From Fasciola hepatica (Eukaryota; Platyhelminthes; Trematoda; Plagiorchiida; Fasciolidae), in the NCBI GenBank assembly GCA_948099385.1, contig CANUEZ040000167.1, positions 2,934,001-2,998,000 of the forward strand: a stretch of 64,000 bases of DNA, written 5' to 3'. Position 1 is the first letter of the stretch. Each line of letters begins with the position of its first letter. Below, piece after piece: positions 46,761 through 56,922 of this stretch. The notes under the pieces were generated by a model that ran no database searches, was not told the DNA's origin, and worked only from the letters and a program-made list of their open reading frames with translations. The position numbers were made by a program, and so were the translations under genes.

Positions 46761-48543
46761 GGTGGAATATTCACAAATTCAAAGTATGAAAGTTGAGAGT
46801 ATCAGCGATAGATAGACAAAGCCAGCAACAATTTGAATGGATCACTTTACTAATGGTTTGCGCGGCAGTTTCAAACCGGTTTCGATTCCGGGCTGGGCGG
46901 TGGAGATATTGAAAAACCGTTGGCGCAGTGTCAAGGACGCATTATGAATGAGAATGATGCAAGCTGGGAAGCGGAGGCCTGTTAAGGTTCTGCAGATGGA
47001 GTTAATTATGAACAAGAAAGAAAGAAAGAAGAAAAGAAAAGAAAAGAAGAAAGAAAAAAATTGTAAAGAAGTGTTCTCGGGAAAATGGGTGCATACGGAG
47101 AGGATAGCGATCCATGAAGACGATGCAGACCCTGAATGTCGGATTTACCGGAGTTCAATAAATGGAATGAGTTTCGAAACGGTGCCGAGACCAAGTTCGT
47201 GAAAGTGAACACTGGTGGATGTGGGAGAAACAGCAGGCCATAAAAGGTGAGTTTAGATTCAGGATCAGTAACATGTAACATTCAGAAATGAGAAAACGCA
47301 ACTGGAAGGTCCTCGAGGAGTGGAGAGTCAATTTCCAACCGGCTACGGTTCGGAGGAAAGGTTGACTGTGGTAATGGATAATAAAGTGTGAAATCTCCGC
47401 ATGAACTTGAGCGTTAATATGCTGTTTCACTAACAAATATAAATATGCATATGTTGACGCATTTGCCTTCAGTGATATTCAGCGTCGTTTCTGGTAACGT
47501 ACGACATCATATGGGTATGTTTCGTCTAGCGGGGCAAAGTATGTGTCGGTCAATCGGTTGAGTGTGGTGGTATATTAGCAAGATACGTACGAACTGGAAT
47601 GTGTGTTGGTTGTTTTAGAAAAAGCTGAATGATCTGATAAGCAATTGGGAGTATTTCCTGTCGGGTGGCTTGATTTCGGTCCAAGTTGCTATGGTAGGTT
47701 CTATTGAGTCTCTGTCCGTACGAGTCAAAGTCGCATCCTTGGTTATCCGGTTTGATGACTGCGATAGTGGGAGACAACAGACCTGGAATAAAGGGGGGTT
47801 GCAGTCTGGACGTGGTTCCAGCTGTGGGTTATGATGATATATGAAGACAATAGATAATGGACTGGTTACGTCTGTGTGAGTGAAGCATGGATGAAGTTTC
47901 ATTTGAGCAGTCAGTGGCACCTACTCCACATTCTGAGTAAAAATAGGCTCGCGGTGGATTTGTGCTATACTGCTGCAGGCTAACGGAGTTGCGAACACTA
48001 GTCTGGTAACGGTGTATGCATCCCAAAGGATTTATGCTTTTCCACGTTGGCATGGCTTCGCTCGGATGCTAATGAAAGACCTAGGGTCTCACGGTTTAGT
48101 GCAGTTAGAAATGATAACCCCCAGTACCGTTTGCTTACGCAGAAAGCAGTTTGGCAACAATGCAGTAAGATAAGTTTGAAATAACAGACTGTGAGCGAAT
48201 GTGACTGGCACACTGGTTGGGTTTATATGAACGGTCAGTGGCACATTTCATATTTTGGTCTGGGTTTAAATTCGAGAGTTTAAATAGCGTAGGGTTGATA
48301 AGTACTACCTCGGGCTTGCAATATAGCGTAAACCGGGTGGGCTGCTGCGTCTGCATTTCAAAGGAATAATTGTTTGCACGCAATTAGAAGTTTTGAAGAG
48401 CAATTGAGGAAGAATGCAGAAAGAATCGCTAGGGCATCAGTGGTGATGCACTATAGAAAATTGTTATCATGCACAGGGACGTGGACGTATGTTGCACTGG
48501 CGTTCGTCATCGGGCGAGAAATGAAAGTTCTGGTGCAATAATC

Positions 48544-49885
48544 CTAGTAATCAAACCCGTTTTCGTAGGCCACCTCTTCGGTGACGGTCTGGCCGGTAAG
48601 AAGGATCACATTGGGAACAGTCAAGAAGTGATTCAGCGATCCTCTGAACTGGGAAATTGAGACACTCTCGCGGATGTTTAGCGGGAGTTTATTCCATAAC
48701 TTTGAGTATTTTATAAGGAAGAAGTTAGATCTTAACGCTAATTTTGATCTAGGAACAGAGAACTGCAATGACCGATGGCGTAGGGCATAATTCGTGGAGG
48801 GAGTGAGACGAATAGGTTCAGTACACGAAAAGGCCGTACGGTGGTACAGCTTAAACAGGAAGCACAAATTGAGCTTCATGCGACGCAGCCATAGAGGGTC
48901 AAGACTGAGTAGGATGCATCGATCCTTGTAACACAAACAGGAGGAAAATCCCACTAATTGTTTGGTGAACTGACGTTGCACGGACTCCAGAGAAATGTGG
49001 TCGGATTTCATCATGTTGGTGAAGATAACAGGACAGCATTCAAGGAGAGGCCTGGCGTGAGACTTGTAAGTGAGCAGTTTGCAATCATTTAGCCGGAAGG
49101 TTCTGGAGATGAGACCAATGAATCTTTTCGTCTTTTCAATCTGGAGTGGAACAAACTCAGAAAACCTAAAGCTGCGAAAATAATGAAGACCAAGGTCTCG
49201 AACTAAAGGGCTGTACGAGATGGGTAGGTCGTGGATAAGCAGGGTTCCGGAGGCCACTTGGCATCTGAATGTTGTGTGGCAGCTCTTCGAGGCCGAGAAG
49301 TCCATACTCCATGAACTGCACCAATCCCCGATTCGCTTTAGGTCACTAGAAATTTCATCTAGCATAATGTTGAGGTTCTGACGAGGAAACTCATAGAAAA
49401 TCTTAACGTCATCAGCGAAGAGGAATGGGGTGCCATGGTGCAAGATGGGAAATATATCATTTATGTAGATGAGAAAAAGTAAAGGACCGAGTACACTGCC
49501 TTGTATAACTCCACTAGTGACTGGAGCAGGCTGTGAGAAACACCCATCAATGGAAACCACTTGTGAGCGATTCGATAGGTATGATGTTAACCACGTTAAA
49601 AGCAAACCGGAGAAGCCGTGAGCTTTGAGTTTGGTTAGTAATAAAGCGTGAGGGACGCGGTCAAACGCTTTTGTCATATCAAAGTATATAATGATGATGG
49701 GTTGACTGTTGTCGGCGGCCGCCGTTATGAGGTTAAAAAAGTCGTATTGGCAAGTGATGCATGAACGTGACTTCAAGAAGCCATGCTGCCCACTATGGAT
49801 GATGTTATGGGACAATAGGAAGTCGGACATCCGCTGTTTGATGAGGCGTTCCATCAACCTTAAAGCAATTGGAGTGGGCCTTAAA
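48544..49885 (-). pseudogene. LINE-C RT palm, thumb and C-domain, uninterrupted frame
   Basis: A continuous 437-residue frame starts at Met 49,857. It includes HSGQHGFLKSRSC (21-33), IIIIYFDMTKAFDRV (54-68, catalytic Asp 60), SGVIQGSVLGPLLFLIYIND (115-134), FLFADD (145-150, catalytic Asp pair) and the FFLIKYSKLWNKLPLNIRES C-terminal block. All catalytic Asp residues of the palm are kept and there is no stop. The endonuclease and the RT N-terminus are missing because of 5' truncation, so it is not an autonomous element. The intact frame points to recent insertion. Confidence 0.88.
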
Positions 49886-49909
49886 GTAGTAGAGGACGAC
49901 TGAAGGCTA

Positions 49910-50400
49910 TCTTATTACATGAGCTTCGGTCTGTGGTAACCTCGACTAAACAACCAAATACTGCTACTCAATGTTTTGAGAAAGTTTGAGAGATTGTTTC
50001 GCTAGCTGTTTTGTGCAAAGGTATGGCTGACGGCCATCTGGTGGAACGACCTACGCAGATAAGAAGGTAAATGCTTCCTTCTGAAGGAGTCAACTGCCTT
50101 ACTGGGTCAAGAAGCAAGCTTTGGAAAAGTGAGTAGATAGCCGGAAATTTAGACAATGGGCTTTTGTTGTGTCTACTTTCTTTCGACCGTTATTGTTGGG
50201 TGCGGAAGCTGGCCCACGTGGTGACGTCACGATTCATGTTGTGCCCAATGTAAAGGTCGCCGATGAGCTAAATAGGGCTTTTATGCATGGATTAGAAAGA
50301 CCGTGTAAGGTTTCAGAAACCCGTCGCCTCAAAGATGATGGTGCTACTGGCCTTGGGTGGTCTTTTGACATGTCTCACCGTAAGTAACCATCGGCTGAAG
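49910..50400 (-). pseudogene. Gypsy integrase, zinc-binding and first core part
   Basis: The minus strand gives LRRRVSETLHGLSNPCIKAL near 50,340-50,280, equivalent to the 'xxLRRxVFxxLHGLSHPGIRAT' His-box of gypsy integrases. A further frame (50,156-49,968) reads LTPSEGSIYLLICVGRSTRW then PSAIPL and ETISQTF, equivalent to 'GPLPPSxGxxYLLTCVDRFTRWPEAIPL...ETVAxAF'. The catalytic Asp of 'CVDRF' has become Gly. The core stops near 49.9 kb, where LINE-C begins. Confidence 0.8.
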
Positions 50401-50479
50401 GAAGGGGTACCAACTGGGGCTGCAACGATGAAGTGCCACGGAGTTGCTCTGTTTCGGGATCATCCGCTGGTGCGTTCGC

Positions 50480-51040
50480 AATAGCTTCTAGGTCGATCTA
50501 GCCGGAGAGGCTAATATCTAGGTTTTGAGTGCGATGTAGCGCATCTGCGATGGGACTATCGACAATGGAAATAGGCCGTACATCACTCGACTACCGGGTG
50601 ATTTGATTCAGATATATAGACTCTCTGGCAGAGTATCTGCCCATGGTGGCGCGAATTGCTTGGATGATTGGTTCACGGTTGGTGGAGATGGTGAATTAGC
50701 GTCCCCGTCGGGTGTGTCTGAAGTGAAGGATGCTTAGGTAGATAACAAGAATTTCGCGGCCAATGGTGCTATGCTTGGATTCAGCCGGCATTAATCATTC
50801 TAGGAAAACATGCAGCGGGTTGCCAGGTGTCGGCTAGGTATTGTTGCAATACGGCACCCGCGGCTTTCTTGGAGGTGTCGGCAGCTAACACAGTTCGGGG
50901 AAGTTGGTTTCAGATGTGGTAGCGAGGCCCTGTTGCCCATAGTCTGTTTTAGGAAAGCGGATGCATCTGGTGCGGTTTCTGTGAGAGCCAGTTGCTTCGC
51001 TCTGCCTTTCAACAGATCTGTGAGCCGCTGCATTAGCGGA
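50480..51040 (-). pseudogene. Gypsy RNase H and tether region
   Basis: The segment begins with LTDLLKGRAKQLALTETAPD, matching the start of gypsy RNase H ('LTxLLxGxxK...WTxxAxxAF'). Later frames give ESKHSTIGREILVIYLSILH and FRHTRRGR, equivalent to 'ERRYSTFGRELLAIYxAVxHFRHxLEG'. Near 50.5-50.6 kb DVRPISIVDSPIADALHRTQ follows, equivalent to 'DIRHIxGxDNxVADALSR'. Frameshifts separate the parts. Confidence 0.78.
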
Positions 51041-51045
51041 GAACA

Positions 51046-51682
51046 TTATGGAATAAAACGCCGATAGGAGGAGACCAACCCTTGGAAATGCCGCAGTTGC
51101 TTCAATGACGGAGGTAGTGTGTATTCCAGGATGGCCTGTAACTTGTCTTGCAGGGATGTGATCCTTGGGGAAGAAATACTGTGACATAGAAATTTGATGG
51201 CATCCACTCCTATTGCACACTTGCGTCGACCGTGAACCCGTGCTGATACGGAGTGGTCGCAAAGGGTACGTAGTCGCTCCAGAAGTTCTGTCTTAGGTGA
51301 GCCGGCATTCACAATATCGTAAAGATAAGCGAAAGCAAAATCCAAACTCCTGCTTACCATATCGATGAAAGGCCACATAGCTTGCGCGGTGACGCCAAGA
51401 CCAAATGGCAGTCGTGGAAGCCAGAAAAGACCAGAGGTAGTGGTCACGGCTTTTTTGGGGGGTTCAGTCTTTGCTACTTGTGTCTGGTTATATACCCACA
51501 CCCAATCTCTCCGGCTGAAAATTACCTTATTCGCTACACCAGCAAATATGTCTGCAGTGTGCGGAATAGGATACTAGTCGGGAGTGGTCAACCTGTTGGG
51601 TGCGCAGTAATCTCCGCACGGGCTTCACTTACCAGCAAACTTCTTCGGGACCAGGAGAGGGGGGTGTAAGTCAGTACTGATG
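51046..51682 (-). pseudogene. Gypsy reverse transcriptase, palm and thumb
   Basis: The open frame 51,501-51,046 (151 residues) contains AVTTTSGLFWLPRLPFGLGV, FAFAYLYDIVNAGS, IKFLCHSISSPRI and LKQLRHFQGLVSSYRRFIP. Upstream to 51,680, in broken frames, LLVPKKFAGK, SPCGDYCAPNRLTTPD and YPIPHTADI match the RT fingers. The YxDD catalytic box reads YLYD, so the first Asp of the pair is lost. The protein stops at the border of the nested LTR element at 51,683. Confidence 0.88.
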
Positions 51683-52020
51683 AGTCAAGCAACGGGTAGC
51701 CAGTTCAAACCAAAGCAAGACTAATTTGTAGCTCATGCGATACTGAATTGAAATTCTAAAAAGTACAAATATATACAAAACTCAACTATGCGGCCAAATA
51801 GACTTCCCGGTAAAACCCAAGGGATCAAATCCCTGTGGCTCAAGCTCCACAGCTGAAAACCGTTCAAGGGCAAATTCAAATACCTTACACGAACAAACAA
51901 ACGTGCAAAAAGTGGTGTATGGACGAGCTTTTCAAAGTAGTTTAAGTATGGTCACATTCGCAAAGCACGTAGAACTTTTGAGGAATTTTCAATATTTATC
52001 CTCTACCTGCCGGTCAAAAT
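51681..52020. repeat. Left LTR-like direct repeat
   Basis: Starts TGAGTCAAGCAACGGGTAGC and continues as an AT-rich, non-coding stretch to about 52,020. Identity with the right copy is about 70 per cent by eye with several short gaps, which means the insertion is old. Starting with TG suits an LTR, but a CA end is not obvious. Confidence 0.65.
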
Positions 52021-55000
52021 CCTTCCGCAAAACTATTTGTCTGGGGTTCAGGACGGGGTCATGATTCCCACCCTACCTGCGTATAACTTATTGTCAGTGC
52101 CTGTGGTTATTAACTTTCTGTGTTAGCTGCGCGTAAAACAGGTCTCCGCCATAGTTCTCACTTTCGCAATTCAGAAGGAAACAATTTCAAATCCCGCTGC
52201 ACGACTTGAAATTGTTGTATTCATCAGAAGACCTGTGCACACAGTTCGGCGCACGATCAAAATGAAGATATTTCATAATAAAACCGTTTTGCTGTGCGAG
52301 CTTGTTCCAGGTATCTGAAGCGGTAAACTGTTCCAGCAACTGTTTAAACTAAGTTTGTTTACAAACGTGAGTGCAGAAGTCAAACGAGGATGTAATGTTT
52401 AGGTGACAGTGAGATATCGCGTACGACTGAAAGGTCAACAAACAGTGGAATTGCATAAAGTTACCACACCAAGTTTTCTGAATGAACTTCAAATCGGTCT
52501 CTTATTATGAATGAGCTTCGAAAACGAGAGTATGAAGGATGGTACTGAAACAGACCTGAACACGAATGCTGACACTACTGAGAGTATATCAGCTTTTTGA
52601 GTACAAAATGTGTGACAAACAACACCTAATAAAATGTGAATAGGTGTTATCCTGTAAGAGCCGGAGCAGTTTCATGATGTGACTTCGGCTGATAAGCCTT
52701 TCCTTAACTGGCCAGGTGGAGCCTTAGTGAATTTTTCCTTTTCACCTCCGTGCAAGCTGCATAGAAAACTGAAACTCGGTACAAGTAAATCAACTCTGTG
52801 ATGTTTTGAACAACTCCTTCGGCTTGGTTATTGTTGCTATGATAAAGAACCCTTGGTTTCAACACCGTCCATGCAGTTCCACCCAGGCACCGAACATTGC
52901 TTTTAGGTCGACCAGTTCCAAACTGCGTTGCTTGACCGGCTGGTGTTCAACTTTCAACTGAGCTTCTTGGAAAAGTCTTTTGTTGAGATACTTCAAACTT
53001 CTTCGGGCAACTTCTTTATTCCTTGATGGGTGGTTTGACCGTAGTCACTTGGGTAAAGTAACTTCGTGTTTCCCATCGTGATGTTTTGTCTTTGAACTCA
53101 CTATGGAAAGCATCGACTGATCCTCTGAGTGAACTTCACTTTCCTGAGATAGACCTTTGGGTTCGATATCAAGAGGTTGCTCGTATTACACAGAAGCGTT
53201 GCTCTGAGCAACCTCCAGGCAACTTAATGACTCCGATTGTTGAACTTCGTTTTTCAGGGATCCGAGAAGTGTCCAGTCAAGTATCGTTCGCGCAGCGAAT
53301 GGTCCTTTTTTGATGGCCTATGCTCAGTTCAAGCACCTACTGAGCCTCTGGTATACCACACCTAATTAGCATATTAGCTTGGGGGACAGGCAACGCTTCG
53401 AACTCTTTAGCTTTGAGATGAGACCATCACTCGGCGACTGACCTAGTAGGGCCAACTGATCTCATTGGTGAGCTGCCTATAGCAAAGGCCTACGGAATGG
53501 CTACTTTTCCCTTATCAGTTAAAGAAGTTACCTCCAGTGTCGGCCTCATAAGACTGTTAACATGAACCCCTGCTATCATGCTGATCGTGAGATGGGCAAG
53601 CTTGCCGAATAGTTTACAGCTTTCTATAAGCTTGCTAGCAATCACCGAAGTATTCTACCTCGTGTCTGAAAATGTCATGACCCTCTTCAATACTTTAGGG
53701 TCTCGATGCCGACAGTTACGGTGGCTTATTTTGCCGGTTTGAAATCTTCATGTCCCTTTGCACTGACCATCCTGGATTCATCCGGCTGGCTGGACCTATT
53801 AATTTGAGGGCCTTTTAGCACCGGATGATGATTATCCACGCATCCTTCCTGGCCGCGTATCACTCTAAAGCGGCTTCCGGGGGCTCGATGAGGGTGGTTT
53901 AAGCAATTAAAGCGTGAGCTGATTATTTTTACTTGGGACCACTTATTGGGTACACATCCCCTGAAAGCTTGGGCAATCCAGTGACCGATGCAATGGGTTT
54001 CATGTCTTGCATTTAGTCGAACTCTCGGGCTCTGGACTAATCGTGTGCATGTTACCCAAGGATTAGATTAGGTTACCGTCCTACGTTGATTCCGTTCCCT
54101 CCGGCCCGCAACTCTCTCGCACAGTTTGTCCAAATCGGCCGTTGGCAATGCGGGATTGACGGCCCACGGATTCCGTCAAATCGTCGAAAGTAAATTCTCA
54201 CCCAGGCAAATTTATTTTCCGAGGCTCCTTTGCCCATCGGCTCTGTAAATCAATGGGTAGAAATCGGACAATGCACTCCTCTGCGGACAATGCTTTCAGA
54301 TCAGACTGGTATTCCAAAAGCCCAAGTGTTGTGCTGCAATTCTGCACTTTTAGGGCCGAATTTGACAATAATTTAGCCCTAAACGCAGTTCTCTATGCAT
54401 TGGATGGAGCATCATCAATAAAACTTCCGGCCACTTGAAAAGTTGTCCAAACAAACCTCCGAGAATTCTGTGCCCTGATATACCCCAGTGATGGATCAAA
54501 AACGAAGCAGCCTCCGATAGTAGTTTTGGCCCCTCGCGTAAAGCAGTGTGTCAAATACAGAAACCTTTGCAGAGGACTTGAAACCTTGCACCAAAGAAAA
54601 TTTTCGAATGGCTTCATGAGTATACAGTATTTCCTGAGGCGCCTGTCGAACGGGGCTAGCTCCGCTCTCGGCAGACCAAATGCTAAAACTTGGGTAGTTC
54701 CAGGCCGTCTTAAGGATTTTTTCGTCGATTACGTCGCCACTCTCACGCTAATATCGTGAACTACATGAATTTTCTTGATCAGTTTTTTGTTTAAAAAGCT
54801 ACGCTTCCCTTCTGACTAACCGCAGCTGGTTATCTAATTCCATCGCCCTCAAAATATGAGTATTATTATCAGTAAATTCATCGCGATAGAAATATATGGC
54901 CTCGCACTAGCAGAACTGGTGGACCTGGTATTACCCATAGAGTAAATCACACCCAAACCTGTCCCAAGGGACTGACAGAGCTAATTCCTGTCGTCTCATA

Positions 55001-55057
55001 GGGCCTTTATTTTCTCCTCCGGACTTTATCGGTGAGTTATTTTGTCCACTTTCAGCT
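52021..55057. other. Interior of the nested LTR element, no identified gene
   Basis: No retrotransposon motif is visible on either strand. The longest plus frames are 75-77 codons (53,086-53,313 and 54,526-54,759). The 54.25-54.77 kb stretch has two frames in succession that could be a decayed gene, but I cannot name it. Confidence 0.35.
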
Positions 55058-55439
55058 TGAGTGCCGTAAGTCAGTTCTCGCCAGTCGGGTAAATAGTAGC
55101 CAATTCAAACGAATCTCAAAACCAGAATAAGGTTGAGTCTTAGTTTCTACGGTACAAAATTGAAATTCACAAAAAGTACAAATATATACAAACCTCGAAG
55201 ATGCTGCCAAATATGCTCCACTGTAAAACTCACAGGATCAAAGCCTCGGGGCTCAAACACGACAGTCAGAAATGGTTCAACGCCAAATTCAAATGTCTCA
55301 CACGAATGAAAGGACATACAAAAGAGTGGTTTATCAATGAGCTTTTCAAAGTAGTGTAAATGCGGTCACATTCACAAAACACGTAGAACACTTGAAACGA
55401 TTCTCGCTATTTGTCCCTCATAAGCAGTGATGCCCGAAG
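55058..55439. repeat. Right LTR-like direct repeat
   Basis: Starts TGAGTGCCGTAAGTCAG, ends GATGCCCGAAG just before the ACTGATG duplication. It is about 40 bp longer than the left copy because of a small insertion near the start. Its sequence is closest to the shared consensus, for example in the ACAAATATATACAAACC and AGCTTTTCAAAGTAG segments. Confidence 0.65.
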
Positions 55440-55446
55440 ACTGATG

Positions 55447-56071
55447 GAGAGCCAAAAGCTTCTCAAGTTAAGCACGTGCTGCAGCACAGAGCTGGCTACT
55501 CGAAACTCGTCTAGAGCCATCCTGCCACGCCGGGGGTAGACCGGGGGCCTTATGTGACGACGTGATGGGCCACGTCAGTGGTGATTGGAGGCAGGTTGTT
55601 GTTTGGGCGGACAATATTAGTGCTCTGACCGAATTAACTACCGAATTTGGGTTCAGGCGTGGAACTTGGCACAGGGAGTGTTGATGATTCAACCTAGGTC
55701 AAAGAACCAATGAAGATACCCGATGTAACTCGATCTACGAGCAGCCCATTACTGGGATCGACTACTGGACCATAATTCACTAGAAAATCTGAGCCCAGAG
55801 TGGCCTGGCCTACTTGGACGACGACGAAAACCCAAAGGAAAGTACTGCTGAGGCCAAGGTCTGTGGTGATAAATTGACTGCCAAGAGTTGAGATCGAAAT
55901 GCGGTTGGCAGATCGAAGCGTCAGGGATGCAGAAGAGACGGCGGACCGTTTTGGAACCAGCATTATACTGACCTGCGCTCCCGCGTTGAGTAAGAACCGC
56001 ATACCGGTTGTTTCGTGTTTTACGTAAAAGAGGCCACTAAGAACAAGGGCGCCGGTAGGACTTGTCGCCAT
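55447..56071 (-). pseudogene. Gypsy protease and pre-RT linker
   Basis: A 125-residue frame (56,071-55,694) reads LFYVKHETTGMRFLLNAGAQ, VSIM, then ITTDLGLSSTFLWVFVVVQV, TLGSDFLVNYGPVVD and NGLLVD. This is the aspartic protease of flatworm gypsy elements ('LFYVxDxxTxxRFLVDTGAQVSVIP...GADFLxxxGLxVDxxxxxLxD'). The catalytic DTGA box reads NAGA, so the essential Asp is lost. Downstream to 55,447, broken frames carry ITTDVAHHVVT, like the 'VxHxIxTxGPPV' pre-RT linker. It ends at the nested element. Confidence 0.87.
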
Positions 56072-56269
56072 TACCTAGTTGGAGCGGAAGCTTAGCGACT
56101 TTTTGCATTTACGAGCTTGAGGTCCAAAACAGCGGTGGAATTAACATTTGGCGGATCGGTGACAAGGCTGAGGGGCACAAGTCGTGAAGTGACGAACGGA
56201 TTGGCCTTGTTTGTGAAAGCTGTAAAGGGTGCACTATTGCTCTCCAACCAACGGCATCGGAAGAAAAAC

Positions 56270-56922
56270 CTACTGATATACCGCCAGTATGCCATAGTCG
56301 CAGCTGGGTGCTTTATGGTGAGTGGCGTTCGGCTTTGGGATGACGACAGCATCAAGCTGGGCAGGGCTGGCGGTGACAAACGCGTGAGACTGTGAGTCAA
56401 ATGCGTGTGCACGCTCCAGTACTTTGTCTGCAGCCTCCGCGTATTTACCTGAACTGTCCATCTGTGGTAAACCAGCTACCATGCTTTGGGAATACAGTGA
56501 AGTCCTTGCATCCATATTTGAAGCAGGACCGCATCGTCCAAGAATGTTGTGCCTAATAACGAACGCATTTTACATAAAAACCCCGGGGAAGTCATGTCTC
56601 CCAATAGAGTTTCGGAGAAAAGTTGGTGGATACGTTTCTCTTTCTACGCTGTTACTTGCTGAAAGGGAGCTTCTAGGGGTGAATGGTGTGGGTTGTGCTC
56701 AGGAGGGTGCACGACAATATCCCTGATCGATAGGATAATTTTTGGTGAGATTGCTGAGGGCGGTTTACTGTGTTTGGATTGTTGGCTAAATATGGGATCC
56801 TGCTGGGAGCGGGACGCTAGAAAAACAATAAGAGGCTCCGGGTCAGCTGGTAAGAAATCCTGGATTTTGATGTGTCCCGAATAACACCCCGGTTCCAAAT
56901 CAGGCTTAGGATCCATGTTCAT
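56270..56922 (-). pseudogene. Gypsy gag (two broken frames)
   Basis: Frame 56,922-56,644 begins near the start (MNMDPKPDLEP) and carries IKIQDFLPADPEPLIVFLAS, SPKIILSIRDIVVHPPEHNP. These match gag blocks 'xKLPPFWPxDPExWFAxVE' and 'PExxxEVRDLIxxPPxxNPY'. Frame 56,515-56,270 carries LPQMDSSGKYAEAADKVLER, like the 'LPxxVQxxLA...LAxxADxxxE' C-terminal part. It is the start of the same element as the protease, with the usual gag-protease spacing. The first 372 bp of the window hold the same domain from another copy. Confidence 0.78.

Larger units (their letters stand above)
46650..49885 (-). mobile_element. LINE-C: 5'-truncated LINE nested in gypsy integrase
   Basis: Minus-strand member of the LINE-A/B family. 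Homology starts inside RT near 49,885, and the open frame runs from 49,857 to 48,544. A 1.8-kb 3' UTR follows, then the terminal hairpin (GCGCTAGCGC, 46,721-46,730), a decayed palindrome (46,698-46,715) and a short TAA/TGA-like tail to about 46,665. Gypsy integrase sequence flanks it on both sides. It shares a 612-bp almost identical tract with LINE-B but lacks 1,641 bp of the 3' UTR present in that copy. Confidence 0.88.
51676..55446. mobile_element. Nested 3.76-kb LTR-type element with 7-bp target duplication
   Basis: Two direct repeats, at about 51,681-52,020 and 55,058-55,439, bound the segment. They share in order TAGCCA[A/G]TTCAAAC, TTGAAATTC, AAAAAGTACAAATATATACA, GAGCTTTTCAAAGTAGT and GTCACATTC. 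The word ACTGATG occurs immediately outside each border (51,676-51,682 and 55,440-55,446). Removal of the insert brings together the two halves of the gypsy pre-RT/RT region. No recognisable gag or pol motif remains in the interior (52.0-55.06 kb), so it is either non-autonomous or very decayed. Strand is not settled; similarity of the 20.3-kb sequence to the part after the left repeat suggests plus. Confidence 0.75.
46190..56922 (-). mobile_element. Ty3/gypsy retrotransposon split by two nested insertions
   Basis: Minus-strand CsRn1/Boudicca-like element with gag (56,922-56,270), protease (56,071-55,694), RT (resuming at 51,680), RNase H (about 51,030-50,600), integrase zinc-binding and core (about 50,400-49,910) and the integrase remainder (46,640-46,190). 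A 3.76-kb LTR element (51,683-55,439) sits in the N-terminal RT, and LINE-C (about 46,650-49,885) sits in the integrase core. Without the inserts the internal part is about 3.75 kb, suitable for this group. Frameshifts, stops and changed active sites show it is dead. The repeats at 44.5 and 57.4 kb are candidate LTRs. Confidence 0.85.
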
